Virus record (IMG/VR): IMGVR_UViG_3300028377_000024
Span: 1 to 39,035 of that record
Length of the DNA: 39,035 bases
Strand: one strand, 5' to 3'
From: a virus
Shown here piece by piece: positions 9,021 through 17,662 of this stretch. Made by a program: the position numbers and the translations under genes. The notes below the pieces were generated by a model. That model ran no database searches. It was given only the letters and a program-made list of their open reading frames with translations, and was not told where the DNA came from. Each line of letters starts with the position of its first letter. Position 1 is the stretch's first letter.

Positions 9021-9500
9021 TTAAGTCAATTTATCAAACTGTAAGTATGCAAGGTCATCATCTCGTAATAGGTTTTTAAGCTTGGTCTTATTTCCCATCT
9101 TTCCTCTAGTAGCTACAAATCTATAAGCTGTCTTATTTGTTACTGTACAGTGACCCTTATTCCAATAAAACCTACAGTACCAATCATTAGTAAAGTAGAC
9201 TAGCCAATTCTCCCCTTCTCCTGTTTTAGAATCATATAAATGTTTACCTTCATCAAGAAGCTTCTGCTTTAGTTTATTACTTTCAGCCCAATTAACTTGT
9301 TGGTTACTGTAATTGCGCTTAATCCTAGCTATAGAAATTGTAGAGAGATTAGCACCAAGATTAATTTTCTCTCCTTTTAGTATGATCTCATCCATAACCA
9401 TCTCATTAAATTCCTGGCATATGGCGGACCACTCTTTATAGGAAAGTTCTCCTCCTCTATCTACATAAAATTCATATATCTCAGGTGAATTATAATTCAT
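9021..9500 (-). CDS. Conserved crAss-like hypothetical protein
   Basis: 159 aa. The C-terminal two thirds (RIKRNYSNQQVNWAESNKLK, GEGENWLVYFTNDWYCRFYW, TAYRFVATRGKMGNKTKLKN, DDDLAYLQFD) look like a protein family conserved among crAss-like phages in the head-gene neighbourhood. Aromatic-rich strands (YFTNDWYCRFYW) and a basic C-terminus suggest a small globular, possibly nucleic-acid-binding protein. It overlaps the phosphoesterase gene by one base (TAATG). I cannot assign a function; co-expression with the phosphoesterase is the main clue. Confidence 0.55.
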   Translation of the reverse strand: MNYNSPEIYEFYVDRGGELSYKEWSAICQEFNEMVMDEIILKGEKINLGANLSTISIARIKRNYSNQQVNWAESNKLKQKLLDEGKHLYDSKTGEGENWLVYFTNDWYCRFYWNKGHCTVTNKTAYRFVATRGKMGNKTKLKNLLRDDDLAYLQFDKLT

Positions 9501-10735
9501 TAAAAGGTATCTCTAAAGTTTGCAAATTGTCCAAAATCAGGATTAAATACATGAGCTTCTAGACTCTTTAATCCTATATGGTATCCATTATTTCTATCCC
9601 AAGTACTTTGATTGAAGCTAATATCTCTAAGAAAGTTAACAGTATATCCACGTACATCTACTTTACGTAGAAAACGATATTCTTCTTTGTGATGAATGTC
9701 TCCAAGAAACATCTCTCTATATTTTGTTTCTCCCCACATGGCAGGTACTTCTTCTGCTACATCCAATGGTAACTGCTTTACTCGTCTCTTCTCATGCTTA
9801 CCATGTGCAAAAGATAGCAAGTTCTTACCAAATTTCCTGTGATGCATGGGTTTTGATATGTTTGATAGTATTACTCTCTGAGAATTGGCATATAACGCCT
9901 TCAAAACTTCATTAAGATAGAAGACCTTATCTTCATCATGATTGCCCTCTACAGGTACCAATTCTACTTCCTGAGCGAATGTTAAGCCTTTAGATACCAT
10001 ACCAGATATGGCAGATACCCCTAATTGGAAGCTTTCTTTCCAATGGACACTTAATTCTTGAGGAGTTCCTGCTTTTGTCTGACTGAAAGAGCCATTTGTA
10101 TTAAAGAAGTCATTTCCTATAGGAATGTACAGTTTCTTTATTCCATGAGGGCTAATCCAATTATAGATACGTGCTACAGAATCTGCTATTAAAGCTAGAT
10201 TTTCTTCAATCGTATATCCTTTGCCCACTTCAGATAGTTTATCTATATGGGCATCATATACATTCATAATAGCTGCATTGTTTCCAGTATATAGTATTAC
10301 ATCTGGTATAGATAAAGGAGTTATAGATTCTTTGATTGCCTCTAAAATAGATTCCGTATAATTCTCTTCTTCGATTGTTTTAGGTACAACAGAGTATCTA
10401 CGTCTACCTGCTGAATCTGTCCAATACTTTACATCGTTATAGGGATCAATTCTATCATAGTCAATACCTACAGATTCACAGTATTCTTTTAATGTCTGAT
10501 CATTTTCAGCTGTGAACTTAGATTTTGCTCCTGTATTAGGTCTGTTTGAATGTTCATTATCATGCTGCTCTTTAGAGTCATATTCATCATAATTACCTTT
10601 ATTAGCTTTAAGCTCTCCCTTAGCTTCTTTTACTTTACCAGGGGCAGTCCCTAGATACTCTGCTAATTTCTCTGCTCCCCATTTCTTGTATCCAGGTTTA
10701 TTATCAAGAAATTCTCGTATTTGAGGTATTGTCAT
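9500..10735 (-). CDS. Calcineurin-like metallophosphoesterase with N-terminal HTH-like region
   Basis: 411 aa. The metal-binding motifs of the family are present in order: DAH (161-163), GND (207-209), GNHD (264-267), AHG (310-312) and GDIHH (345-349). This predicts a di-metal phosphodiesterase or phosphatase. Residues 1-45 look like a helix-turn-helix (IPQIREFLDNKPGYKKWGAE), separated by an acidic, Asn-rich linker (about 46-75). A metallophosphoesterase in the head-gene region is known in crAss-like phages. The HTH-like part suggests it acts on DNA, but the substrate is unknown. It is coupled to both neighbours (TAATG downstream, ATGA upstream). Confidence 0.8.
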   Translation of the reverse strand: MTIPQIREFLDNKPGYKKWGAEKLAEYLGTAPGKVKEAKGELKANKGNYDEYDSKEQHDNEHSNRPNTGAKSKFTAENDQTLKEYCESVGIDYDRIDPYNDVKYWTDSAGRRRYSVVPKTIEEENYTESILEAIKESITPLSIPDVILYTGNNAAIMNVYDAHIDKLSEVGKGYTIEENLALIADSVARIYNWISPHGIKKLYIPIGNDFFNTNGSFSQTKAGTPQELSVHWKESFQLGVSAISGMVSKGLTFAQEVELVPVEGNHDEDKVFYLNEVLKALYANSQRVILSNISKPMHHRKFGKNLLSFAHGKHEKRRVKQLPLDVAEEVPAMWGETKYREMFLGDIHHKEEYRFLRKVDVRGYTVNFLRDISFNQSTWDRNNGYHIGLKSLEAHVFNPDFGQFANFRDTF

Positions 10736-11349
10736 AAAAGTCGTCTTAGTTTAAAGGTTAGTGGCATGGAAAACCCTATACTATGAGTTTCAAAGTGAGT
10801 GTTATAATTGTAATAAAAATGATACCTATTCCTAGTCATGAAGCCACCAGAGACAGATAAGTAATCCAAGTCAGTAAATTCCGCACCTACAGTAAAGTAT
10901 GGCTTAGGATTCTCTACTTTTGTAATAGTCTTTGTTGTATTGATCGTATTCGTAACTGTTCTATTGAAAGTCCAAACAGTTTCTTTAACCAATCTGCGTT
11001 TGGTAAAGTATTCAAAATCTTGTGAGGTAAGCGTACCTTGTACAGTTGTAGTCCATAGTGCAGAGATTAGAGAATCAGCATAAACCAATCTGTATTCATT
11101 CATACCAGATGATATTGGTACAGGTTTGGGTACTTCTATTTCTACAAAAACAGTATCTTGTTTAGGTTCAGGTATGCGTTCAGAATACTCTCTGTAAACA
11201 GCTGAACTATCTATTTCTACAGTAATTTCTTTCTCAACAACTACTTCTACTTCTTTTGTAATAAAGTCTGGAGTGAAGAGATATATACCTATAGTGTAAA
11301 TGATGAGTAATGATATAGCCCCTCCAATAATCTTAATAGGTGTTTTCAT
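10732..11349 (-). CDS. Membrane-anchored protein with beta-rich C-terminus
   Basis: 205 aa. Residues 7-26 (IIGGAISLLIIYTIGIYLF) form an N-terminal transmembrane helix. A periplasmic-type region rich in Val/Glu/Thr follows, and the last 60 residues alternate in a beta-barrel-like way (YFTVGAEF, YLSVSGGFM, YHFYYNYNTHF, HSIGFSMPLTFKL). This anchor-plus-extended layout occurs in Bacteroidota phages. A role in lysis (spanin-like) or in DNA passage through the envelope is possible but unproven. It lies between the terminator of the 394-aa structural gene and the phosphoesterase gene, which it overlaps by 4 nt. Confidence 0.5.
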   Translation of the reverse strand: MKTPIKIIGGAISLLIIYTIGIYLFTPDFITKEVEVVVEKEITVEIDSSAVYREYSERIPEPKQDTVFVEIEVPKPVPISSGMNEYRLVYADSLISALWTTTVQGTLTSQDFEYFTKRRLVKETVWTFNRTVTNTINTTKTITKVENPKPYFTVGAEFTDLDYLSVSGGFMTRNRYHFYYNYNTHFETHSIGFSMPLTFKLRRLL

Positions 11350-11363
11350 ATAGAGAAGATAAT

Positions 11364-11396
11364 AAAAAAGGGAGAAAGTGTGAAACTCTCTCCCTT
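11364..11396 (-). terminator. Rho-independent terminator after the 394-aa structural gene
   Basis: On the minus strand, an 8-bp perfect stem (AAGGGAGA/TCTCCCTT) is followed at once by a run of T interrupted once. It lies 26 nt past the stop of the 394-aa gene and 15 nt before the next start, so it probably sets a higher level for the structural gene than for the downstream genes. Confidence 0.8.
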
Positions 11397-11421
11397 AAAA
11401 GTTTAGATTAAGGTAAATACC

Positions 11422-12606
11422 TTATACACCAAAAAAGGTGTTAAAATCTACACTATCACTTGCTAGAACGCCTGCTTGGAAAGCTAGGACAATCTCTACA
11501 TACTTATTGCTCTTAGCAATGTTTTCAGTAGTATTTGTTCTATAAAGAATAGTTACCAGATCGTATGTTAGATCTGAATCTGCAAAGAACTCAGGCTTCT
11601 CAGCTTCAAACGGAGTAGCTCTGTAGAAGAATGATTGGAAACCTTGAGTATTCTTTTCCATATTAGCTACTTGTAAATAGCTTCCTGAACCAGTGACAGG
11701 AGCAGCTGAAGAAGTCAGTGGAGTTGATCCAAAGTCTTCTGAAAGGGCTGTACGGAAAGAAGTTACTTGATCTTCAGTATCAATCTCAATTCCTTCATTG
11801 TTATCAGGTGCTGGAGTAGCTCCAGTAAGTTTCAAGCCTGAAGCATCATCTGCATCAGGTGCTGTAGAAGTAAATCCAACAGCAACATCAGAAACTGTTT
11901 CTCCTGCAAAAGGACGTCCAAGAGTAGCTACATCTCCATCAAGTGCTTTAACATAGTACACTGGATAGCCTGTATCGGTAGCATGGCCAATTCTTACATA
12001 GTCTCCTGCACTAAGATTAGCTGCATCTCCAAAAGTAGCTTGATCACTACCTTGAATAATAGATACGTCTGTTGCAGAAGCACTACCGTTATTTAGAACA
12101 GCAGTAGTCAGTTCACTAACTACATCTACTTGTACAAAAAATCGAGGATTCTTTATAGCTACCTTTGCAATCTCAGTAGCAATAGTGAATGGAATTACAC
12201 CAACACTCTTTGTAAAGTAGTTTGCGCTCATCGTTGGATATGGCTCATAGCCATTAGTTACATCAACAGTTTTCAGGAAATAATCTCCTGCTCCTGCTTC
12301 AATATCTCCATTAGTTCCGTTATATCCTACAAAAGTAACCTGACGAACAGGGGCTTCATAGGCTTTCGTTACAACTTTTTCGATCTTGCCTTTTTCCAGT
12401 ACGTGTGTCCTTACAGGGCTCTTACCTGCGGATACACCCTGAGCAATGATCATTTCATCAGTAGCGTTAGCGCCTGTAAGATCTAGGCTTCCTCCTGCTT
12501 GTGCATCAAATATACCAATTTGAGCTTTAGGTAGCTCACTTGGGTAACTATATGCATCTGCAGCAGCATCTGCTACGGCTGTATTATTAAATAGTAAATG
12601 TCTCAT
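11422..12606 (-). CDS. Abundant structural protein, candidate auxiliary capsid/decoration protein
   Basis: 394 aa. It is rich in Ala, Thr, Ser, Val and Asp and uses more G/C-ending codons than its neighbours, as highly expressed phage genes often do. The N-terminus (RHLLFNNTAVADAAADAYSY) and internal beta-rich stretches (SAGDYVRIGHATDTGYPVYY, YVKALDGDVATLGRPFAGET) have the look of a virion surface protein. It has its own leader with two hairpins and its own terminator, both unusual in this tightly packed operon and consistent with high output. The position after the MCP and ring genes fits an auxiliary capsid or tail protein. Not identified by motif. Confidence 0.5.
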   Translation of the reverse strand: MRHLLFNNTAVADAAADAYSYPSELPKAQIGIFDAQAGGSLDLTGANATDEMIIAQGVSAGKSPVRTHVLEKGKIEKVVTKAYEAPVRQVTFVGYNGTNGDIEAGAGDYFLKTVDVTNGYEPYPTMSANYFTKSVGVIPFTIATEIAKVAIKNPRFFVQVDVVSELTTAVLNNGSASATDVSIIQGSDQATFGDAANLSAGDYVRIGHATDTGYPVYYVKALDGDVATLGRPFAGETVSDVAVGFTSTAPDADDASGLKLTGATPAPDNNEGIEIDTEDQVTSFRTALSEDFGSTPLTSSAAPVTGSGSYLQVANMEKNTQGFQSFFYRATPFEAEKPEFFADSDLTYDLVTILYRTNTTENIAKSNKYVEIVLAFQAGVLASDSVDFNTFFGV

Positions 12607-12634
12607 AATTGTGACTTTTTAGTTATAGGTTGGG

Positions 12635-12669
12635 TGTGTCCTTTCAGACACAAGTAGCTTCATTGCTAC
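12635..12669 (-). promoter_or_regulatory. Tandem hairpins in leader of the 394-aa gene
   Basis: Two perfect stem-loops stand side by side: TGTGTC/GACACA (6-nt loop) and GTAGC/GCTAC (6-nt loop). They occupy the 92-nt gap upstream of the ATG at 12606 and lack a T run, so they are not ordinary terminators. They could stabilise the 5' end of an abundant mRNA or mark a processing site. Confidence 0.45.
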
Positions 12670-12698
12670 ATTCTTTAAATATATTTATAAAAATTTGT

Positions 12699-13403
12699 TT
12701 ATCCAACTTCTTTAGCTGGTTGTTGACTTCGGACACTAGAGGCGAATAAATTAACAGCTACATCTAATATATTATCATGTAAGTGATTAGGTAGCTCAGA
12801 ATCTGTACCACTCTCTATATTCATAGGAGTAGGTTCTTTTAAATAATCAATAATGACTTTATCTACTAAAAACTTACCGTCTGTATATGCCATAATGTTA
12901 TCATCATTAATAGTACATAGAGGTCGTTTAATCTTTGTAGTATTAAAAGGATCGCTAAGAATATCGTAAATATCATCTGGTTGTACAACTTCATTAACTA
13001 CGATTCTCTCTTCAAATTCAGCTGAAGAACGTTTATCGTTTGCTACAGTGAATGATATAGAAGGATAATTATAGTGTACCACACTCTTGCTAGCTAATAG
13101 AAACATATAATTACTAGGCAACTCTACAGTATCTACAAAATATCCAGTAGGTGTTATAGCTGCACTGCTATAACCAGTATCCAAACTAGTATTACGAGTA
13201 ATAAGAACTCTAAAGTCATCTACTCTCTCAGGATTCTGTTCATAGATCCTCTTATCTGTAGTAAAATTCTCATAGGCTTCTTTTACAATAGCTAGTTGAG
13301 CTCTGTTTAACCAGTATTCAATGTCATCAGTGTATAATTGAAGCGCTGAATCAAGTTGGTTCACCTTAATCCCAAAGCGATATTGCATTTCTTTTATCGT
13401 CAT
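12699..13403 (-). CDS. Ring/head-tail connector-like protein (paralogue 1)
   Basis: 234 aa. Its plan matches the neighbouring gene at 13403-14044: an N-terminal helical segment (MQYRFGIKVNQLDSALQLYT, DIEYWLNRAQLAIVKEAYEN), a middle beta section (GYFVDTVELPSNYMFLLASK), a late FLVDKVIIDYLKEPTPMNIE strand, and an LPNHLHDNILDVAVNLFASS helix at the end. These match the second protein's FLNEAVKDYIKEQY, DLPADYLYYIFSRLEFN, IRFTYLKSPMKISLEG and LPEHTHQEVVNLAVRKIL. The pair are therefore paralogues. Location just after the MCP block fits head-tail ring proteins of crAss-like phages. The stacked-ring role is inferred. Confidence 0.6.
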   Translation of the reverse strand: MTIKEMQYRFGIKVNQLDSALQLYTDDIEYWLNRAQLAIVKEAYENFTTDKRIYEQNPERVDDFRVLITRNTSLDTGYSSAAITPTGYFVDTVELPSNYMFLLASKSVVHYNYPSISFTVANDKRSSAEFEERIVVNEVVQPDDIYDILSDPFNTTKIKRPLCTINDDNIMAYTDGKFLVDKVIIDYLKEPTPMNIESGTDSELPNHLHDNILDVAVNLFASSVRSQQPAKEVG

Positions 13404-14044
13404 TACTCAGTTTGTGTTTGCTGTGATCCTATAATAGTAAGAATCTTTCGTACAGCTAGGTTAACTACCTCCTGATGCGTATGCTCAGGAAGACTAGTAA
13501 ATTCAGTTGATTCATTTCCTTCTAGTGAAATTTTCATAGGAGACTTAAGATATGTAAACCGTATATCAGTAGTATTATCCAGACTATTTAGAGAATCACC
13601 TATTACTATAACAGAATCATTCTCTATCAGTAAGGGAAATTCTCTAAATATTGGTTTATTATAATCGGTTTCTACATAATCTTTTATACCTTTAGAACCT
13701 AGTTTCCTACAGTTCTTCCATTCTCCATTAAATTCTAATCTTGAGAAGATGTAATATAAATAATCAGCAGGTAAATCTGCCTGTGCAGCATTTGGTATAT
13801 ATGAAACTGCTGAAATGTTAGCTAAAGAAACGTTTGTAATCAAAGTTCTTAAGTTCTCATTTACAAACTGAGACTTCATGTCTCTATTTTCATTCTTTAA
13901 TTGACTATACTGTTCTTTGATATAGTCCTTGACTGCTTCATTTAAGAAATAATCTACTTCTTCTTTTAAAAAATCATCATAAACATTGGAGGCAATCTGT
14001 TGTGCCCCCAAGTTTACTCCGATATGTAGTTCTTGAAATGTCAT
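13403..14044 (-). CDS. Ring/head-tail connector-like protein (paralogue 2)
   Basis: 213 aa. The shared motifs with the 234-aa neighbour are D-x-x-x-x-x-L-N-x-A near residue 35, LPADYLYYIFSRLEF in the middle, YLKSPMKISLEGNESTEFTS and a final LPEHTHQEVVNLAVRKILTI. The YLK.P......E....LP.H.H..++..AV signature is common in phage neck/connector proteins that dock under the portal. The stop overlaps the start of the next gene by one base (TAATG), so the two are made together. Confidence 0.6.
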   Translation of the reverse strand: MTFQELHIGVNLGAQQIASNVYDDFLKEEVDYFLNEAVKDYIKEQYSQLKNENRDMKSQFVNENLRTLITNVSLANISAVSYIPNAAQADLPADYLYYIFSRLEFNGEWKNCRKLGSKGIKDYVETDYNKPIFREFPLLIENDSVIVIGDSLNSLDNTTDIRFTYLKSPMKISLEGNESTEFTSLPEHTHQEVVNLAVRKILTIIGSQQTQTE

Positions 14045-14045
14045 T

Positions 14046-14906
14046 TTAAGCGACTACAGATTTTCTATCTTCTAGTTTAGCTTTCATATCATTTATCTCT
14101 TTACTGTGTTTGGTGCTTTTGAAGAATCCAACAGCATCATCTAAACTTTCACCTACTACTTCATCAATATAGAAATAACTGTTACCTGACTTACGCAGCA
14201 CTTCATTCTCTACCAGATCAGCAATAAGATCTTTGATCTCAAGTCTACTATCTGTAGCTACGTCATAAAAGCGTGTAGGATCAGTTTCCATTGCAGTGTG
14301 CAATGAGTTTTCTTTCTGGCTCTTACTCATTTTATCAGGATTACCAGAACCTATTACTCGAAGTACTCGATTAATAGCCTTCTCATCATCCATTACTTTA
14401 GAGAACTCTCTATAAGCTTTTGCTTTAGATTTAATACGATCATTCTCTTCTTTTGTCTCTCTGTCAGGATCATGAATATAAAAACGCTTTTTAACGCTCT
14501 TATTCATTTCTGATTTAGACTTTGCTACGTGAGGATGTTTCTTTGCCCAAATATACGTTAGGTAGTCTTTTACAGACTCAGGATATCCATCTTCATCTAT
14601 ATTAAGGTTAAGTACAGTTCCTTCTGAGGGAACTTTTATAGTAATACTTCTCCAGAAATTACGTGCTTCTTTTCTGAAATCATCAGAATCAGCAGGTACA
14701 TCTATAATGAGAGGAAGCAACGTTTTCTCAAGCTGCTTATTCTTATTTGTTAGAGGTACATTATCTACATATACACTACCCAATCTATGGATAGCTGTCT
14801 GTCTGATTTCAATAGGCACATGGCTACTATGAGCCTCCTTACGTATAATTTGTACCTGTTTTTGTTGAGGTTCTAGCCCTGTTTCAGTTAATGTCTTTTT
14901 ACTCAT
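14046..14906 (-). CDS. Conserved protein downstream of the MCP, possible head-associated protein
   Basis: 286 aa, basic and helix-rich in the C-terminal half (DRETKEENDRIKSKAKAYRE, FSKVMDDEKAINRVLRVIGS). A wHTH-like segment sits near 215-255 (LEIKDLIADLVENEVLRKSG, NSYFYIDE). The N-terminal part (LGSVYVDNVPLTNKNKQLEK, FWRSITIKVPSEGTV) is beta-rich. The gene directly follows the MCP in crAss-like order. The ESVKDYLTYIWAKKHPHVAK segment looks like a conserved phage motif, but I do not know its function. A head-assembly or internal protein is plausible. Confidence 0.5.
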   Translation of the reverse strand: MSKKTLTETGLEPQQKQVQIIRKEAHSSHVPIEIRQTAIHRLGSVYVDNVPLTNKNKQLEKTLLPLIIDVPADSDDFRKEARNFWRSITIKVPSEGTVLNLNIDEDGYPESVKDYLTYIWAKKHPHVAKSKSEMNKSVKKRFYIHDPDRETKEENDRIKSKAKAYREFSKVMDDEKAINRVLRVIGSGNPDKMSKSQKENSLHTAMETDPTRFYDVATDSRLEIKDLIADLVENEVLRKSGNSYFYIDEVVGESLDDAVGFFKSTKHSKEINDMKAKLEDRKSVVA

Positions 14907-14920
14907 AATTTTAATTTAGG

Positions 14921-14967
14921 TTGTCTTCTTCTAGTTAAAATAGTGATGATGCGAAGGAAGAAGACAA
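14921..14967 (-). repeat. 11-bp inverted repeat downstream of the MCP gene
   Basis: Arms TTGTCTTCTTC (14921-14931) and GAAGAAGACAA (14957-14967) are perfect complements with a 25-nt loop, in the 92-nt gap between the MCP stop and the next start. There is no T run, so it may be a 3'-end stabiliser or processing site for the MCP mRNA and not a strong terminator. Confidence 0.55.
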
Positions 14968-14998
14968 AATGTTCAACCTTCACACCACCACAAATAAT

Positions 14999-16417
14999 TT
15001 ACTCAGCTACACACTGAAGATCAATAGAAGTATCAAACCTTTTCAGGCATACTCCAGCAGTCTTCAAGAAATGTACACTAGCACCATCAATGTCACTAGC
15101 TCTGAGTGGGCTGTTACCCATTCCACGAGGAACTACTGAACCAGCTACTCCCCATTTCATCATTTCACGACCTTTCTTATTGATCATTTGGATGTTAGTC
15201 TCACCATCATAGCGAGATTGATCAACAAATACCATTCTGTAAGATTCCATAGGAAGCCCACTTTCAGGGTGTCGTCTACTTGCCTGAGCAAGTGCTGATC
15301 TGTCAAACAGGGGCGTTTTAACCACATTGATAGTATGACCATCAATGTGCTCATAACGTTTGAAGTATCCTGTCAGTTTCAGTTCTCTACCTGATCCTTC
15401 AAGGAACTTACCATCTGAATAGATAGTAAAGCCAGTATTTCCAAGCTCTTCTTTCATAGCTCTGTCAAATTCTCTAGCTCCACCTGTACCTGTGTACAGA
15501 GTTACGTTCATTGCTTGTGCGTCAGTCATTCCAAAGAATACATCACCAATCAACTCACGAAGCTTGCTTGCAGTCAAACGACTGTATGTATCTTTGTTAA
15601 TGATTTGATCAAGAAGACCAGGACCTACTTGTACAGGCTGACCATTCTCATCTTTCATTTGTACAACTCCATTAGAGTCATATGATCTCTTACCATACCA
15701 TAGGTACAGTTCAGATTCTTCTTTCCAGCTTAGGAAATGTTGCCATTCCTCATAGTCCATCCAGAATTTAGATGTACGTCCACCTTCAATAGGTAGCTCA
15801 AATTCAGCTACATAGTCCTTAGCATTACCAGAGAACTGGTAAGACTTACGTATAGTCGTCAGTTTATGACGAACCTTAGCAGGTGATTGCCAGTTAGCTG
15901 CATTCCCTCTGGAGAAGTCAACACCTACAGGTGCAAACATTTGACCAAAGTTCTTACCTGACTGCACATCTTCTGCAGGCATGGCAGGAATATCAGGGCT
16001 AGCAAGTTCTACAGTGTAATCCCAGTTGTTTCCATTAGGACGTGGTTCTCCCATAATACGAACCTGTACTCCTGATTCAGAGACAAGAATGTATCGGTTA
16101 ATAAACCATTTATCAGGGAATGTTAGGACAAAAGGTTGTCCTCCTCTACCCAAGTCAGCAGTGCTGGCTGGTGTCTTTGCAATAGGTCGAGTTTTTCTGA
16201 AGTGATAATTCACGTCATACTCATACTCAAGCTTATCAATAGATTTTGTATTGCCAAGACCCTCGGTTAGAAAACTGAGAGGAAATTTCTTATCCTCTCG
16301 ACCACCCAAATGGGTAATCATAGGAGAAATCCTTTCAGGACTTGACACTAGTGCATTTGACAGACTGTTCATGTCTGTCATCTGATCACTATTATAATAT
16401 GTCTTTTTTACTTTCAT
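14999..16417 (-). CDS. Major capsid protein, crAss-like (HK97 fold expected)
   Basis: 472 aa, close to the roughly 490 aa usual for crAss-like MCPs. Recognisable stretches are MITHLGGREDKKFPLSFLTE near the N-terminus, the YEYDVNYHFRKTRPIAKTP segment, TFPDKWFINRYILVSESGVQ (about 95-115), a GKNFGQMFAPVGVDFSRGNA loop, and VTLYTGTGGAREFDRAMKEE (about 305-325). No cleavable N-terminal scaffold domain is visible. A separate acidic scaffold gene lies just upstream. Codon use is richer in G/C and regular, consistent with very high expression. It forms the capsid shell. Of all the genes here, this and TerL are the most secure. Confidence 0.85.
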   Translation of the reverse strand: MKVKKTYYNSDQMTDMNSLSNALVSSPERISPMITHLGGREDKKFPLSFLTEGLGNTKSIDKLEYEYDVNYHFRKTRPIAKTPASTADLGRGGQPFVLTFPDKWFINRYILVSESGVQVRIMGEPRPNGNNWDYTVELASPDIPAMPAEDVQSGKNFGQMFAPVGVDFSRGNAANWQSPAKVRHKLTTIRKSYQFSGNAKDYVAEFELPIEGGRTSKFWMDYEEWQHFLSWKEESELYLWYGKRSYDSNGVVQMKDENGQPVQVGPGLLDQIINKDTYSRLTASKLRELIGDVFFGMTDAQAMNVTLYTGTGGAREFDRAMKEELGNTGFTIYSDGKFLEGSGRELKLTGYFKRYEHIDGHTINVVKTPLFDRSALAQASRRHPESGLPMESYRMVFVDQSRYDGETNIQMINKKGREMMKWGVAGSVVPRGMGNSPLRASDIDGASVHFLKTAGVCLKRFDTSIDLQCVAE

Positions 16418-16457
16418 AGTTATTATTATTGTTTAAGGTTAGGTTGAAATAGCAAGT

Positions 16458-17588
16458 TTAATCAATTCTAAACTCTAGTTTTTCAACGTTTCCGCTGCTT
16501 TTTTCTAGATCAGGGTCTTGACTGTCACTTCTACTACGATCTTTGTTACTCTTTAATTTATCTTTCAAACTTTTAGTAGCCTTTGAGCTACCTTGCTTCT
16601 CCATCATCTTAGCTACATTATCTATCCCATAAAACAGGATAAGATCCACTGCCAGATGATCTTCTGTTGTCATTTCATTACTTCTCTTATCCCGTTCAGA
16701 AACCCCTGTCTCAGGATCTGGATTAATAAATGACTTAAATTCTTCCTTCTTCGATTCAGAAACTGGAATATTTCTTACAGTACCTTTATCAATAATGGTA
16801 TTGACTTCTTTCCAAGACTCTTCAGCTTGCTCACGTTGAGCTTTTTTACGTGCTTCAGTCTCTTTAACAATATGCTGTTTCTCTTGCTTTTGAACCTCTC
16901 TGAGATCATTTAGAGAATCCTTAGATTCATCTAATAAATTACCAGAATCTTCAATAGCCTGGATGTTACGTTTGATTCTACCATCTGATAGACCTTTAGA
17001 CTGTAAAGATGCACGTATAATCTCTTTTTGAGAATCAACATCATTTTCATCAATACTTATTTTACTAAAGTCAGTAGGAGGATAGAAGGTTTTAATAAAA
17101 TCTTCAGGATCTCCACCAGAAGCTTCATATTCATATAAAGCTTTTACATTAGGTGAAGCCTCTACCATCTCATTATAACGTCTTTCAGACTCCTTTTGAC
17201 CAATAAGTTTCGTTAATTTAGTAAGGCCTTCTTCAGTATCTTCAATACCTTCTAATTCGCCTTCTTCAAATTCATAACCAAATCCTTGCATGATGGTATC
17301 AACAACTCTAGGCTCATCATCTTTATCGCCTTTATCGCCTTTATCATCATCATCTTCATCTTCCTCATCAGATTCTTTAGACTTAGACTTAGATTTGCCT
17401 TCATCAGATTTATCATCTTTTTTAGACTTATCTTCATCATCTTTGTCTTCATCTTCATCAGTTTTAGGATCTTCAAGCTCTTCAAGCTCAGGCTCTTCAT
17501 TTGCACTAGGGTCTGCTAAAGCCCCAAAGTCTATATCATCTACTGATAGTCGTTCTTCTTCTTGTTTGTCTTTGTCTTCGTCTGCCAT
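16458..17588 (-). CDS. Capsid scaffold-like acidic protein
   Basis: 376 aa. Residues 1-95 are extremely rich in Asp, Glu, Lys and Ser (for example DEDEDKDDEDKSKKDDKSDE), coded by short tandem repeats on the DNA. The middle and C-terminal part is helical and charged (coiled-coil stretch around DESKDSLNDLREVQKQEKQH) and ends in a basic/acidic tail. A highly acidic coiled-coil protein between portal and MCP is the standard place and appearance of a scaffold. No protease motif is visible. The repetitive acidic section is the likely source of length variation between relatives. Confidence 0.7.
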   Translation of the reverse strand: MADEDKDKQEEERLSVDDIDFGALADPSANEEPELEELEDPKTDEDEDKDDEDKSKKDDKSDEGKSKSKSKESDEEDEDDDDKGDKGDKDDEPRVVDTIMQGFGYEFEEGELEGIEDTEEGLTKLTKLIGQKESERRYNEMVEASPNVKALYEYEASGGDPEDFIKTFYPPTDFSKISIDENDVDSQKEIIRASLQSKGLSDGRIKRNIQAIEDSGNLLDESKDSLNDLREVQKQEKQHIVKETEARKKAQREQAEESWKEVNTIIDKGTVRNIPVSESKKEEFKSFINPDPETGVSERDKRSNEMTTEDHLAVDLILFYGIDNVAKMMEKQGSSKATKSLKDKLKSNKDRSRSDSQDPDLEKSSGNVEKLEFRID

Positions 17589-17662
17589 AGTTGAATATAT
17601 GTAGTTTAATGGTTATTTGTAAAATTATTTTTTATAGAATCGTGTACCTTAATTATATGACA

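Noticed and set aside
17286-17604. Plus-strand serine-rich and hydrophobic ORFs
   Set aside because: They are antisense shadows of the Asp/Glu/Lys-rich repeats in the scaffold gene.
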